DNA of 64,000 bases from Streptosporangium amethystogenes (GTDB taxonomy: Bacteria; Actinomycetota; Actinomycetes; Streptosporangiales; Streptosporangiaceae), in assembly GCF_000721075.1 (NCBI RefSeq), contig NZ_JOEQ01000034.1, forward strand, positions 1 through 64,000, read 5' to 3'. A program made the translations under genes and the position numbers. The notes beneath the pieces are model-generated. The model did not search any database. It was not told the origin of the DNA and worked only from the letters and a program-made list of their open reading frames with translations. Within the stretch, counting starts at the first letter, position 1; each line of letters begins with the position of its first letter. This document shows positions 1-9,156 of the stretch, piece after piece.

Positions 1-373
1 CAGGCCCGCTTTTTCGTGTCAAACCGGCTCGTTTTGAATCGATTGACTTGATCTTGCAGGTCTTGCTGGAATTTGGCGGCTCCGTTTCCAGAGCAACCCT
101 TCTAACGTACTCGACCGTCTGATTCATGTCGAATCAGACCCCTTTGGAGATAAATATCCCCTTGGAGTGAAGATCGTTAGAGAGGCTCCCGAGGCCTCGG
201 CGCCGCCGCCGTCTCCCTCGGGTCTGGTGAACTGTACGAACCTCGTCCCGCATCGTCAAATCGACCATGCCCCCGGAGAAGCCCGATCGCCCGGAAGATC
301 GATGGATCGCACACTCAACCGGTGCTGACTCTCGAGCCACGGCGCCGCCGAAGGGGCTCGGTGGCAGGCGACG
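1..373. other. Left-edge stretch without a convincing gene
   Basis: No open frame in this stretch has the codon bias or the family resemblance of a gene. It lies downstream of the TetR gene that ends at 374 and is somewhat richer in AT than the rest of the window. The only structure I can point to is the perfect inverted repeat at 117-139, listed separately. It may hold the 3' or promoter region of a gene lying outside the window. Confidence 0.5.
117..139. repeat. Perfect 9-bp inverted repeat
   Basis: GTCTGATTC and GAATCAGAC face each other across a 5-nt spacer. No T-run follows on either side, so a classical terminator is not well supported. It could be a protein-binding palindrome or an RNA hairpin. 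Confidence 0.5.
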
Positions 374-958
374 TCAGCGGGAGAGCGTGGCCGACATCGT
401 CGCCACGATGACGCTGACCAGTCCCTCGACGACTTCGGCCCGGTCCACCTCGGGATGCTCCAGCCACCAGTCACCGGTGGCCTGAACCATACCGACGAAG
501 GCGTGACCCAATACCTGGGCGCGAACCGGATCGGGCACCGCCATCTCGGCGGCGATCACTGTGCCGAGTTCCTCACCGAGGCTGCGCACGATCGCGGTCA
601 TCTGGGAGTGGGTCCGGCTGTCCTCCGCACCGGCCCGGTAGAAGAGGAACCGGTAGAGGCTCAGGTTGGCCGCGATCATCTCCAGGTAGGCGTCGATCGT
701 CGCTCGGGCGCGACTGCGCAGGTCGGCCTTGGCCCGGTCGAACTCCGGCCGTAGCAGCCCGACCACGGTGCGGACATGCCGGTTCGCCAGGGCCTGGTAG
801 AGCCCGCTCTTGTCGCCGAAGTGCCGGTAGAGGATGGGCTTGGTGACCCCCGCCTCGGCGGCGATCGACGCCATGGACGCCTCGGGTCCCTCACGCCGGA
901 TCACCCGGTCCGCGGCGTCGAGCAACGCTCGACGCCGATCCGGATCCCGTCCGCCCAC
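374..958 (-). CDS. TetR/AcrR family transcriptional regulator
   Basis: Predicted one-component repressor of 194 residues. The N-terminal helix-turn-helix is clear (IAAEAGVTKPILYRHFGDKS, about residues 32-51) and is followed by a divergent helical ligand-binding domain, as usual in the family. I chose the GTG at 958 because AGGGGAG lies 5 nt upstream; the frame stays open far beyond it but has no better start. It is divergent from the glycosyltransferase gene at 1229, with about 270 nt between them, so that gene or a self-promoter is a possible target. I saw no clear operator in the gap. Ligand and regulon are unknown. Confidence 0.85.
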   Translation of the reverse strand: MGGRDPDRRRALLDAADRVIRREGPEASMASIAAEAGVTKPILYRHFGDKSGLYQALANRHVRTVVGLLRPEFDRAKADLRSRARATIDAYLEMIAANLSLYRFLFYRAGAEDSRTHSQMTAIVRSLGEELGTVIAAEMAVPDPVRAQVLGHAFVGMVQATGDWWLEHPEVDRAEVVEGLVSVIVATMSATLSR

Positions 959-1228
959 CGATGCTCCCCTCACACGGAGAGGAACAGCATAGGCCGGGAG
1001 CTCCAGCCGAAAGCACCATGAACGCGAACAACGGCTCCGGTGGGGTAGAGGACGTGACCTCACTTCGCGAAGGACGGGCGGGACTGAGTCACCGGCGGTC
1101 CAGGACCGCCGTGATCCGTACGACGGTCTGTCAGATGGTGAGCTGAATGTCCGACGTGTGCGCTTTAACGAAAGTGGCTTCGGGAAAGGTGAACGACAGG
1201 GAATGCGGGACGGGCGGGGGCTCTCAGC

Positions 1229-2524
1229 ATGTCGGGGAAGAACGCGAGGACGCGGCGAGCACGGATGGCCGTCAGGCGGGCGGCGTTCGGGCTGCTGCGG
1301 GCGCTCAACGCGAGGCGGGCGAGACGCGCTCCGGCGCCCGACACGGGAACCGTCCGGATCCTGCTGCAGCACGCGTACGGAATGGGCGGCACCATCAGGA
1401 CCGTGCTCAACCTGGCGGGTCACCTGGCACGCGAGCGCGATGTGGAGATCGTCAGCGTGGTCCGGACGGCCAGGGAGCCGTTCTTTCCCATCCCACCGGG
1501 TGTGCGGGTGTCGTTCCTGGACGACAGGACCCGGCGGCGAGGCCCGGTGGGGTGGCTGCTGTCGCGCCTGCCGAGCATGCTGATCCCGAGGCAGGAGAAC
1601 GTCTACCGGGCGGTCTCACTGCTGACGGACCTGCGCATGGTCCGCTACCTGCGATCCATGCGCACCGGCGTGCTGATCTCCACCCGGCCGGGATTCAACC
1701 TGGTCACCGCCCTGTTCGCGCCACCGGGCGTCATCACCATCGGCCAGGAGCACGTGGCACTCGACGTGCACTCCCCCGAGGTCGTCCGGCTCATCAAGCG
1801 GCGCTACGGCAGGCTGGACACCTTCGTCACGTTGACGCGGGTGGACCTGGAGCACTACCGCAGGGTTCTGCAGACGCCGCCCGGACGGCTGCTGCGCATC
1901 CCGAACGCCGTGACCGCGCTGTCCGGTGACGTCTCGAAGCTGGACGAGAAAGTCGTGGTCGCCATCGGCAGGATGGTGCACGCCAAGGGCTTCGACCTGC
2001 TGGTGAAGGCGTGGAAGCCCGTCGCCGCGGCGCACCCCGACTGGGTGTTGCGCCTCTACGGGCGCGGCAGGCCCGAGGCCGAACGGAAACTCCGCGCCAG
2101 GATCGAGGAGGCCGGGCTGTCGGACACGATGCTGCTCATGGGCAGCTCGTCGGAGATCGGCATGGAGCTGGCCAAGTCATCGATCTACGCCGTCAGCTCG
2201 CGCTACGAGGGATTCAGCATGACGATCCTGGAGGCGATGAGCAAGGGCGTGCCGGTGGTGAGCTTCGACTGCCCGCACGGCCCCGGGGAGATCATCGTGC
2301 ACGAGCACAACGGGCTGCTCGTTCCGCCGAAGAGGCCCGCGGCGCTCGCCGAGGCGCTCTGCCGGCTGATCGAGGACCGGGAGCTGCGTGGCAGGCTCGG
2401 CGGCAACGCGGCGCTGACGGCGGCCGACTACAGCCTCGACGCCATCGGGGCCCGCTGGGACGCGCTTCTGGCGGAGCTCGGTGACGGACATCCCGGCGAC
2501 CGGAAGCGGCGCCGGCCGGTATAA
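1229..2524 (+). CDS. GT4-family glycosyltransferase
   Basis: Predicted GT-B fold retaining glycosyltransferase of 431 residues, likely cytosolic or membrane-associated. The N-terminal domain begins with an Arg-rich stretch and a GGTIRT glycine motif typical of the acceptor side. The C-terminal nucleotide-sugar domain has VVAIGRMVHAKGFDLL and the EX7E motif (Glu at about 327 and 335 in YEGFSMTILEAM). The length is normal for the family. Donor and acceptor cannot be told from the sequence; cell-envelope glycan or glycolipid assembly is the usual role. The ATG at 1229 has only a G-rich stretch upstream, so the start is less certain than the function. The kinase gene follows 57 nt later on the same strand. 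Confidence 0.85.
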   Translation: MSGKNARTRRARMAVRRAAFGLLRALNARRARRAPAPDTGTVRILLQHAYGMGGTIRTVLNLAGHLARERDVEIVSVVRTAREPFFPIPPGVRVSFLDDRTRRRGPVGWLLSRLPSMLIPRQENVYRAVSLLTDLRMVRYLRSMRTGVLISTRPGFNLVTALFAPPGVITIGQEHVALDVHSPEVVRLIKRRYGRLDTFVTLTRVDLEHYRRVLQTPPGRLLRIPNAVTALSGDVSKLDEKVVVAIGRMVHAKGFDLLVKAWKPVAAAHPDWVLRLYGRGRPEAERKLRARIEEAGLSDTMLLMGSSSEIGMELAKSSIYAVSSRYEGFSMTILEAMSKGVPVVSFDCPHGPGEIIVHEHNGLLVPPKRPAALAEALCRLIEDRELRGRLGGNAALTAADYSLDAIGARWDALLAELGDGHPGDRKRRRPV

Positions 2525-2581
2525 CGCGTGGTTCGTGGGTGAAACTCCGGTAATCTGCCGCTCGTCTTCAGGAGGTGGCAG

Positions 2582-3775
2582 GTGGCCGGAGCGGGTGCCG
2601 TCGCCGTACCGGGCTACGAGGTGTCCGGGGTGCTCGGCCAGGGTGGTTTCGGGATCGTCTACCGGGCCAGGCAGTTGGCGGTGGAGCGTGAGGTCGCGCT
2701 CAAGGTGGACAACCGGGTGCTGGTCTCGGAACGGGATCGGCGCCGTTTCATGCGCGAGGTGACCTCGGCGGGCGCTCTCTCCGGCCATCCGCACGTCGCC
2801 CATGTCTACGACGCCGGGGTCCTGCCCGATGGGCGGCCGTACATGGTCCTGGAGCTGTGCCCTGGCGGGTCGCTGCTGGACCGGATGCGTGCGGAGGGGC
2901 GGCTGCCGGCGGCCGAGGTCACCGACATCGGCATCAAAATCGCCGGCGCGCTGTCGGCGGCGCACGCCGCCGGAGTACTGCACCGGGACATCAAACCCGC
3001 CAACATCCTGATCAACCGGTACGGCAATGCGGTGCTCTCCGACTTCGGCCTGGCCACCATGTCCTCGTCGGGCGGCGAGGCATCGGTGACCAGGGAGTCC
3101 CTCACCCCGGCCTATGCTCCGCCCGAGGCGTTCGAGCTGACCGAACCCGCCCCTGCGGGCGACGTCTACTCTCTCGCCGCCACGCTGTACGCGCTGCTCT
3201 CCGGGCGCCCGCCGCGCTTTCCGGAGAGCGGCGTGGTCAACATCGCGGTCATCATGGCCCTGCACCGCCTGCCCGTCCCCGAGATCCCGGGGGTGCCGCC
3301 GGAACTGACCGCCGTGCTCAGGGATGCCATGGCCGCCGACCCCGCGCGACGCACCCCCTCGGTGGCCGCGCTGCGCGACGCCCTCGCGGGACTGCGTGCG
3401 ACGGGAGAGGTTCCGGCCTTCCCCGCTCATACCCCACGGCCCCTCTCCCCTCCCCCCGCTCCGGCTCCATCTCCGCCGTACGCCACAACGCCACCGCCGT
3501 ACGGCGCGCCGCCGGTCCTGGGCGGGCCCGGCAGGGAGCCGATGCGGTCGCATCTGACGTCTCCGGGGGTGGGCGGTGCCAAACCGCCCGAGCATCCCGC
3601 CTCGTCGAACACGCGGGTCTTCGTCGCGGTGGCCGTGGCCTTCGTGATCCTGCTGCTGGCCGGGGCCGGGCTCATGTACATCGAGAATCGCGACCGGACC
3701 CCGGCCACCTCGCAGCAGTCGGGCCGCCAGGCGCTCCGGGACGGCACGGTGCCGACACTCTCTTCGCCCCTTTAG
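2582..3775 (+). CDS. Membrane-anchored Ser/Thr protein kinase (Hanks type)
   Basis: Predicted receptor-like kinase of 397 residues with the catalytic domain in the cytoplasm. Visible motifs are the glycine loop GQGGFG (19-24), VALK with the ATP-binding Lys near 41, HRDIKPAN (about 134-141), DFGLA (about 154-158) and APPE. A Pro-rich linker (about 280-340) leads to a single membrane segment near 344-370 and a short external tail without PASTA repeats. The GTG at 2582 is fixed by AGGAGG 6 nt upstream. All catalytic residues look present, so it should be active. Substrates are unknown; the adjacent glycosyltransferase is one candidate. Confidence 0.93.
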   Translation: MAGAGAVAVPGYEVSGVLGQGGFGIVYRARQLAVEREVALKVDNRVLVSERDRRRFMREVTSAGALSGHPHVAHVYDAGVLPDGRPYMVLELCPGGSLLDRMRAEGRLPAAEVTDIGIKIAGALSAAHAAGVLHRDIKPANILINRYGNAVLSDFGLATMSSSGGEASVTRESLTPAYAPPEAFELTEPAPAGDVYSLAATLYALLSGRPPRFPESGVVNIAVIMALHRLPVPEIPGVPPELTAVLRDAMAADPARRTPSVAALRDALAGLRATGEVPAFPAHTPRPLSPPPAPAPSPPYATTPPPYGAPPVLGGPGREPMRSHLTSPGVGGAKPPEHPASSNTRVFVAVAVAFVILLLAGAGLMYIENRDRTPATSQQSGRQALRDGTVPTLSSPL

Positions 3776-3818
3776 TCAGGGCGGGTGCGGCCTGGCATTC
3801 TTGACGTGAAGAATTGGA

Positions 3819-3845
3819 TGAAGCGAAATGTGAACGCTCGCTTCA
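3819..3845. repeat. Inverted repeat upstream of the gnd-like gene
   Basis: TGAAGCGA (3819-3826) and TCGCTTCA (3838-3845) are perfect 8-bp arms around an 11-nt spacer in the 206-nt gap between the kinase and the 6-phosphogluconate dehydrogenase. A TTGACG hexamer at 3801-3806 could be a -35 element. It may be an operator or a 5'-UTR hairpin for the dehydrogenase gene. Confidence 0.45.
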
Positions 3846-3981
3846 GGATCTGCGTACGTCACAAGCGGTGATGGCCCACGGACCGGATTCGCTCGTGCTT
3901 TCGAGAAACCCACTACGTGGCATCCTGTCGTGTTTTCTTTCCCGGTCATGAGGACCGAGGTCTCCGAGTTGGAGGTATGTG

Positions 3982-5412
3982 ATGACCCAGGCACAGATCG
4001 GTGTGACAGGGCTGGCCGTCATGGGGGCGAACCTCGCCCGTAACCTGGCGAGGCACGGGCATTCGGTAGCGGTGCACAACAGGTCACACCACAGGACCAA
4101 GGCACTGGTCGAGGAGCACGGGGACGAGGGGACCTTCGTCCCCTGCGAGACTCCCGAGGAGTTCGTCGCGGCACTGGAGCGCCCTCGGCGCATCCTGATC
4201 ATGGTCAAGGCCGGGGCGGCGACCGACGCGGTGATCGAGGAGTTCGCTCCCCTGCTGGAGCCGGGCGACATGCTGGTGGACGGCGGGAACGCGCACTTCC
4301 TCGACACGCGCAGACGCGAGGCCGCGCTGCGCGAGCGCGGCCTGCACTTCGTCGGCGCGGGGGTCTCCGGCGGGGAGGAGGGCGCGTTGCTCGGGCCGAG
4401 CATCATGCCCGGTGGCTCGAAGGAGTCGTACGAGGCGCTGGGCCCGCTGCTGGAGGACATCGCGGCGAAGGTCGACGGCGTGCCCTGCTGCGCGCACATC
4501 GGTCCCGACGGTGCCGGGCACTTCGTGAAGATGGTGCACAACGGCATCGAGTACGCCGACATGCAGCTCATCGCCGAGGCGTACGACCTGCTCAGGCAGG
4601 GGCTCGGCCGGACCCCGGCGGAGCTCGCGGACATCTTCGCGGAGTGGAACTCAGGCGAGTTGTCCTCGTACCTGATCGAGATCACCGCCGAGGTGCTCCG
4701 CCAGGTCGACGCGGCCACCGGCAGGCCGCTCGTCGACGTGATCGCCGACCGGGCGGAGCAGAAGGGCACCGGCCGGTGGACCGTGCAGATCGCCCTGGAC
4801 CTGGGGGTTCCGGTGAGCGGCATCGCCGAGGCGGTGTTCGCCCGCTCCCTGTCCGGCCACGCCGACCTGCGCGCGGCCGCGCGCGGCCTGCCGGGTCCTT
4901 CGGGCGTACCGGCCGGCGCCGTCGGCGAGGACTTCGCCGAGGATGTGCGTCGGGCACTGTACGCCTCGAAGATCGTCGCCTACTCCCAGGGGTTCGACAT
5001 GATCAGGGCGGGCAGCGCCGAGTACGGCTGGAACGTCGACCCCGGCGTGCTGGCCACGATCTGGCGGGGCGGCTGCATCATCCGCGCCGTCTTCCTGAAC
5101 CGCATCCGCGAGGCGTACGCGGCGCCGGACAAGCCGGTCACCCTGCTCGCCGCCCCCTATTTCGCCGAGGCGCTGAGCCTGGCGCAGGACTCGTGGCGGC
5201 GAGTGGTGGCGAAGGCCGCCGAACTGGGCATTCCGGCGCCGGGCTTCTCCACCGCGCTGGCCTACTACGACGGGCTGCGGGCCGAGCGCCTGCCCGCGGC
5301 CCTGATCCAGGGTCAGCGTGACTTCTTCGGTGCGCACACCTACCAGCGGGTGGACCGCGAGGGCTCCTTCCACACCCTGTGGTCGGGCGACCGCACGGAG
5401 ATCGGAAGCTGA
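3982..5412 (+). CDS. gnd: 6-phosphogluconate dehydrogenase, decarboxylating
   Basis: Oxidises 6-phosphogluconate to ribulose 5-phosphate and CO2 with NADP in the oxidative pentose phosphate pathway; cytosolic dimer. The protein has 476 residues, the length of the long (dimeric) class. The N-terminal Rossmann motif GLAVMGANLARNLA, the substrate motif GVSGGEEGA and the catalytic KMVHNGIEY segment are all visible. The ATG at 3982 follows GGAGGT by 5 nt; a GTG just before it would leave only 2 nt. The gene stands alone, with an inverted repeat upstream and a hairpin downstream. Confidence 0.95.
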   Translation: MTQAQIGVTGLAVMGANLARNLARHGHSVAVHNRSHHRTKALVEEHGDEGTFVPCETPEEFVAALERPRRILIMVKAGAATDAVIEEFAPLLEPGDMLVDGGNAHFLDTRRREAALRERGLHFVGAGVSGGEEGALLGPSIMPGGSKESYEALGPLLEDIAAKVDGVPCCAHIGPDGAGHFVKMVHNGIEYADMQLIAEAYDLLRQGLGRTPAELADIFAEWNSGELSSYLIEITAEVLRQVDAATGRPLVDVIADRAEQKGTGRWTVQIALDLGVPVSGIAEAVFARSLSGHADLRAAARGLPGPSGVPAGAVGEDFAEDVRRALYASKIVAYSQGFDMIRAGSAEYGWNVDPGVLATIWRGGCIIRAVFLNRIREAYAAPDKPVTLLAAPYFAEALSLAQDSWRRVVAKAAELGIPAPGFSTALAYYDGLRAERLPAALIQGQRDFFGAHTYQRVDREGSFHTLWSGDRTEIGS

Positions 5413-5422
5413 CATCCTCGGT

Positions 5423-5446
5423 GGGCGGCGGAAGGTCCCGCCGCCC
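5423..5446. terminator. GC-rich hairpin between convergent genes
   Basis: GGGCGGCGG and CCGCCGCCC form a perfect 9-bp stem with a 6-nt loop, 11 nt after the gnd stop and 22 nt before the stop of the convergent cation transporter. There is no U-run, which is common for actinobacterial terminators, and it could serve both strands. Confidence 0.6.
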
Positions 5447-5467
5447 TTCCCGCGGCCGGCCGTTCAG

Positions 5468-6448
5468 CTACGAGCCGCTGCGGTGCCGTGGACCGTGCGG
5501 GTCCGGGCAGTGCTGACGCGGTACGGCCTGCGCCGGGTCGGTCTCCTGGCCACCGGGATCCACCTGGAGGGTGGTGTGGTCGATGGCGAAGCGGTCCTTG
5601 AGCAGTTCCGCCAGCGAGACGCGCACCCGGTGGCAGTCGGAGCCGGGCTCGACGAGCACATGGGCCGACAAGGTCGGATAACCGCTGGTCACCGCCCAGA
5701 CGTGTAGATCATGGACCTCCACCACAGCCGGCTGCCGAGCGAGGAGCGAACCGATCTCGTCCGGGTCCAGGTGACCGGGTGCCGCCTGGAGCAGGACCCG
5801 CCCGGACTCGCACAGCAGGTCGTAGCCCGCCTTGGCCATGAGGGCGGCGACGACAAGCGCGGCGATCGCGTCGGCCTGCCGGAAGCCGGTCAGCCACACC
5901 ACCAGGCCGGCGATCGCGGTGGCGATGAAGGCGTACATGTCGTTGAGGATGTGCTGGTAGGCACCCTCGACATTGAGGCTCTCCCGGTTGGCCTTGGACA
6001 GCAGCCAGGTCGCCAGCGCGTTGACCGCCACGCCGATCAGAGCCGTGACGAACACGAGGGGGCCGATGACCTCCGACGGTTCGAGCAGGCGGTGCACGCC
6101 CTCGTAGGCGAAGTAGGCCACCAGCAGCAGCAGTGTGGCGCCGTTGATCTGCGCGGAGATGATCTCGGCGCGCTTCCAGCCGAAGGTGTAGGCCCCCCTC
6201 GCGGGACGGGCGGCGATGCGCATCGCGGTCAGGGCCAGCACGATCGCACTGGCGTCGGTCAGCATGTGGGCCGCGTCGGAGATCAACGCCAGCGAGTTCG
6301 CGACCAGGCCGACGACCACCTCGCCCGCCATGAACGTGACGATGAGACCGAGCGCTCCCAGCAGGTAGCGCCGATCGGACTCGGGGCTGACCGCGTGCCC
6401 GTGGCCGTGCCCGTGGCCATGCCCGTGGTGATCATGTTTGGCAGGCAC
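5468..6448 (-). CDS. Cation diffusion facilitator (CzcD/ZitB-like metal efflux)
   Basis: Predicted inner-membrane antiporter exporting Zn, Cd, Co or similar divalent metal in exchange for protons; 326 residues. The N terminus is a His-Gly repeat typical of the ZnT/CzcD group. The two metal-site signatures are present: HMLTD in TM2 (DAAHMLTD, about 58-65) and HILND in TM5. Six membrane segments are followed by the cytoplasmic domain (VVEVHDLHVW). The tail after about residue 290 is longer than usual and low in complexity. The GTG start has GGAAGGTGA just upstream. A near-perfect ArsR/SmtB-like operator lies about 110 nt upstream, so metal-dependent derepression is likely. Confidence 0.92.
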   Translation of the reverse strand: MPAKHDHHGHGHGHGHGHAVSPESDRRYLLGALGLIVTFMAGEVVVGLVANSLALISDAAHMLTDASAIVLALTAMRIAARPARGAYTFGWKRAEIISAQINGATLLLLVAYFAYEGVHRLLEPSEVIGPLVFVTALIGVAVNALATWLLSKANRESLNVEGAYQHILNDMYAFIATAIAGLVVWLTGFRQADAIAALVVAALMAKAGYDLLCESGRVLLQAAPGHLDPDEIGSLLARQPAVVEVHDLHVWAVTSGYPTLSAHVLVEPGSDCHRVRVSLAELLKDRFAIDHTTLQVDPGGQETDPAQAVPRQHCPDPHGPRHRSGS

Positions 6449-6545
6449 GGCTCACCTTCCGGACGAGCCGCTCTCTGCTGGCTGTGGCACGCCTCTCATC
6501 CGGTTCGAGGGACCCCCGGGGGTCCAGACCGAAGAGCACCCTCAT
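6432..6545 (-). CDS. Possible 37-codon leader ORF upstream of the metal exporter
   Basis: An ATG at 6545 lies 8 nt after AGGAG and opens a 37-residue frame (starting MRVLFGLDPRG). It stops inside the exporter gene, 17 nt past the exporter's GTG and in another frame. That arrangement would couple translation of the two. The peptide resembles no family I know and is not clearly membrane-bound. The alternative is that this is simply a 5' UTR with a chance ribosome site; codon bias alone does not settle it. Confidence 0.35.
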   Translation of the reverse strand: MRVLFGLDPRGSLEPDERRATASRERLVRKVSRACQT

Positions 6546-6557
6546 CGACAAAACTCC

Positions 6558-6571
6558 TGAATAGGTATTCA
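6558..6571. promoter_or_regulatory. Candidate ArsR/SmtB-type operator
   Basis: TGAATAGGTATTCA is a perfect 6-2-6 inverted repeat in a short AT-rich patch, followed by an overlapping TTCA-TATAT-TGAA repeat to 6580. Paired TGAA/TTCA half-sites are typical of metal-sensing ArsR-family operators. It lies upstream of the cation exporter and abuts the ribosome site of the small leader ORF. The cognate regulator is not in the window. Confidence 0.6.
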
Positions 6572-6696
6572 TATATTGAACATCACCGTAATGGGGAGCC
6601 CGTTGACCACTTGAGTGATGATTTCCTCCTAGGTTGATGGGATGTAAGCCGTACTGAGTCACCGGACCGCTCTGACGATCGGTCCGGTGACGGTCG

Positions 6697-7296
6697 TCAG
6701 AGTCCGGCGGGGTCGTACGGAGCCGGGGTCTGGTACCAGTGGATGACGTCGTAGAAGTTGCCGATGGTGCCGTTCACCAGCTGCCCGGGAGCCTCCGCCA
6801 GCCCGGTCGCCAGAGCGAAGCGCTGCTGCCTCGCACCGACGATCACGAACTGGTAGGTGCTGGCCTCCGCGATCCGGTCGAACTTGGAGAAGCGGATCAG
6901 CTGGCTGTGGCTGTGCTCCTCGTAGAAGGACTCACGCAGGGTCGGGGGGACGCTGATCACGCTGCCGCCCGGAGTGGTGACCAGGATCTGGGGAAGGAGG
7001 GCGTTGGGGATCGTGTTCTCCGGGGCGAGGTCGGGCATGATGCCCTCGAAGTACACACGCTGCCCGGCGGTGAAGGTGAGCTTGAACGAACGCGTGTCCA
7101 GCGGCTTGTTCATCCAGCCGTAGAAGGCGAACGACACCCCTCCGTCAACGACCCGTGGGGCGTTGCCGGGGGTGTTGGCCTTGGTCAGGATCACCGTGTG
7201 GTGAGCCCAGGCCGGCAAGGCGACGGTCATCGCCAGGAAGGTGGTCGCGATCACGGTGAACAACCGCCGCAATCGGTGGGGATTCCGACATAGCAT
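6697..7296 (-). CDS. Secreted protein of unknown function
   Basis: A 199-residue protein with a clear Sec signal peptide: Arg-rich start, hydrophobic stretch, and AWA-HH as the likely cleavage site near residue 33. The mature part is beta-rich by eye, with no cysteines and no recognisable catalytic motif. I chose the ATG at 7296, which is followed directly by the signal sequence; a longer in-frame version from 7359 would bury the signal. The mature N terminus begins HH, and the gene lies next to a metal exporter, which weakly hints at an envelope metal role. I do not recognise the family. Confidence 0.7.
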   Translation of the reverse strand: MLCRNPHRLRRLFTVIATTFLAMTVALPAWAHHTVILTKANTPGNAPRVVDGGVSFAFYGWMNKPLDTRSFKLTFTAGQRVYFEGIMPDLAPENTIPNALLPQILVTTPGGSVISVPPTLRESFYEEHSHSQLIRFSKFDRIAEASTYQFVIVGARQQRFALATGLAEAPGQLVNGTIGNFYDVIHWYQTPAPYDPAGL

Positions 7297-7362
7297 GGGT
7301 GTGCCCTTTCTAGTGGGGGGTTTGGGCCGCGGGGAAGAAGGCAGCTTCCCCGCGGCCACGCT

Positions 7363-9156
7363 CTAGGTGGACGCCCGGCCCGCGGTGTGCGGGACTGTCG
7401 GCTGGTCGAGGTCGTCGACCTGGCGGGCGTACAGGCGCGAGTAGGCGCCCTTCGCGGCGAGTAGTTCCTGGTGGGTCCCCTGCTCCACGAGCCGGCCGCG
7501 ATCCATCACGAGGATCCGGTCGGCGTCGGTCACCGTGGAGAGTCGGTGCGCGACGACCAGGAGGGTCCGCCCCTCGGCGAGGTCGTCGATCTGCCGCTGG
7601 ATCTCGGCCTCGGTGTGCACGTCGAGCTGGGAGGTTGCCTCGTCCAGGACGAGGATCGGGGCGTCCTTCAGCAGCGCCCGGGCGATCGACAGCCGCTGCC
7701 GCTGACCGCCGGACAGGCGTTCGCCCATCTCTCCGACGACGCTCTCGTAGCCCTCGGGCATCGCCAGGATCGTGTCGTGCAGCGCCGCCCTGCGACAGGC
7801 CGCCTCCAGTTCCTGCTGGGTGGCCTCGGGCAGGGCGATGCGCAGGTTCGCAGCGACCGTGTCGTTGAACAGATACGTGCGCTGGCCGACGACGGCGACG
7901 AGGTCGCGCAGTTCCTCCAGGCTCAGGCGGTCGATCGGGACGTCCCCGACGCGGACCGACCCCGAGGCCGGATCCCAGAAACGCAGCAGGAGCGAGATCA
8001 ACGTGGACTTGCCGGAACCCGAGGTGCCCACGACCGCGTACCGCTTACCGGCCGGGACGGTGAACGAGACCTCGTTGACCGCGGGAGGGGTCAGGCCGGG
8101 CACAGCTGCCGGGTAGCCGAACGTCACGCCCTCGAAGGCGATCGACGGCTCGACCGGCACGGCGACGGGGACGGGCGGGTCGGCGACCACCGGGGGCTGG
8201 TCGGTGACCTCCCAGATCCGCCGGGCGCTGGCGAACGCCTGCTCCAGGTCGGCGATGAACTCCTCGACGCCGAGAACCGGCCCGAAGGTCGCCAGGCTGA
8301 TCGCGACCACGATCGCGACGTCCTGCCAGGAGAGCCCCTGTGCGGCTCCGGCGAACAGCACCGCGATGACTCCGGCGGCCACCAGCAGTTCGTTCAGCCC
8401 GCGCCGTACCGAGATCATCGCGCCCAGCCGTCCGATGGCGCCCGCCCCCACCGAACCGAGCCCGGCGAGCTCGTCGAGCCTGCGGGGGCCGTACCCGAAG
8501 GCCAGCACCTCGCGGACGCCCTGAACACCGTCGGTCACGTGCTGGGAGACGTCGCCTCGGGCCCGCCGCAGGTCGGTGGCCGCGGTGGCGGCCGCCCGGT
8601 GACTCATCCAGGGGACGACGACACCCACGGCGATCAGGAACGGCGCCAGTACCATGGCGACGACGGGGCTGAAGCCCACGCCCAGCACCGACAGCGAGAC
8701 GAGCGGGACGATCGTCGCGGCCAGTGACGGAGCGATGGTGTGGGCGTAGAACACCTCAATGCGGTCGATGTCCTTCATGACGCGGGCGAGCAGGTCACCG
8801 GTGCGGCGCCCCTCGATTCCCGCGGGGGCCTGCGGCTCGATCCGCGTGTAGAAGTCGTCGCGCAGCATGGCCAGCAGCTTGAACGCGACGAAGTGCCCGA
8901 AGTACTGCTCGACGTAGCGGAACAGACCCTTGGCGAACGCGATGACGACCATCGTGACGGCCACGGGCGTGATCGCCCCGGTGTCTCCGGAGGCGACGCG
9001 GGTGACGCCCCAGGCTCCGACGGCGTACAGGGCGATGTTGAGGCACATCTGCAGCACCCGGAAGGTCACCGACGTGGCGAGCGGGGGCCAGAGCGGGCGG
9101 CCGAAGTCGAGCAGGCGCCGGCTGATCCGGGCGCGGGTCATCTCCTCGGTGGTCAT
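7363..9156 (-). CDS. ABC exporter, fused permease and ATPase (second subunit)
   Basis: Half-transporter of 597 residues: six-helix type IV exporter domain (about 20-310), then a nucleotide-binding domain with Walker A GTSGSGKST, signature LSGGQ, Walker B ILVLDEA and a switch His (AHRLS). It overlaps the upstream subunit by 4 bp (ATGA), so the two are translationally coupled and very probably form a heterodimer. CydDC-like and drug/lipid exporters share this layout; I cannot assign a substrate. The unit is expressed from the divergent promoter region at 10911-11107, which carries GTTTCC-type boxes. Confidence 0.92.
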   Translation of the reverse strand: MTTEEMTRARISRRLLDFGRPLWPPLATSVTFRVLQMCLNIALYAVGAWGVTRVASGDTGAITPVAVTMVVIAFAKGLFRYVEQYFGHFVAFKLLAMLRDDFYTRIEPQAPAGIEGRRTGDLLARVMKDIDRIEVFYAHTIAPSLAATIVPLVSLSVLGVGFSPVVAMVLAPFLIAVGVVVPWMSHRAAATAATDLRRARGDVSQHVTDGVQGVREVLAFGYGPRRLDELAGLGSVGAGAIGRLGAMISVRRGLNELLVAAGVIAVLFAGAAQGLSWQDVAIVVAISLATFGPVLGVEEFIADLEQAFASARRIWEVTDQPPVVADPPVPVAVPVEPSIAFEGVTFGYPAAVPGLTPPAVNEVSFTVPAGKRYAVVGTSGSGKSTLISLLLRFWDPASGSVRVGDVPIDRLSLEELRDLVAVVGQRTYLFNDTVAANLRIALPEATQQELEAACRRAALHDTILAMPEGYESVVGEMGERLSGGQRQRLSIARALLKDAPILVLDEATSQLDVHTEAEIQRQIDDLAEGRTLLVVAHRLSTVTDADRILVMDRGRLVEQGTHQELLAAKGAYSRLYARQVDDLDQPTVPHTAGRAST

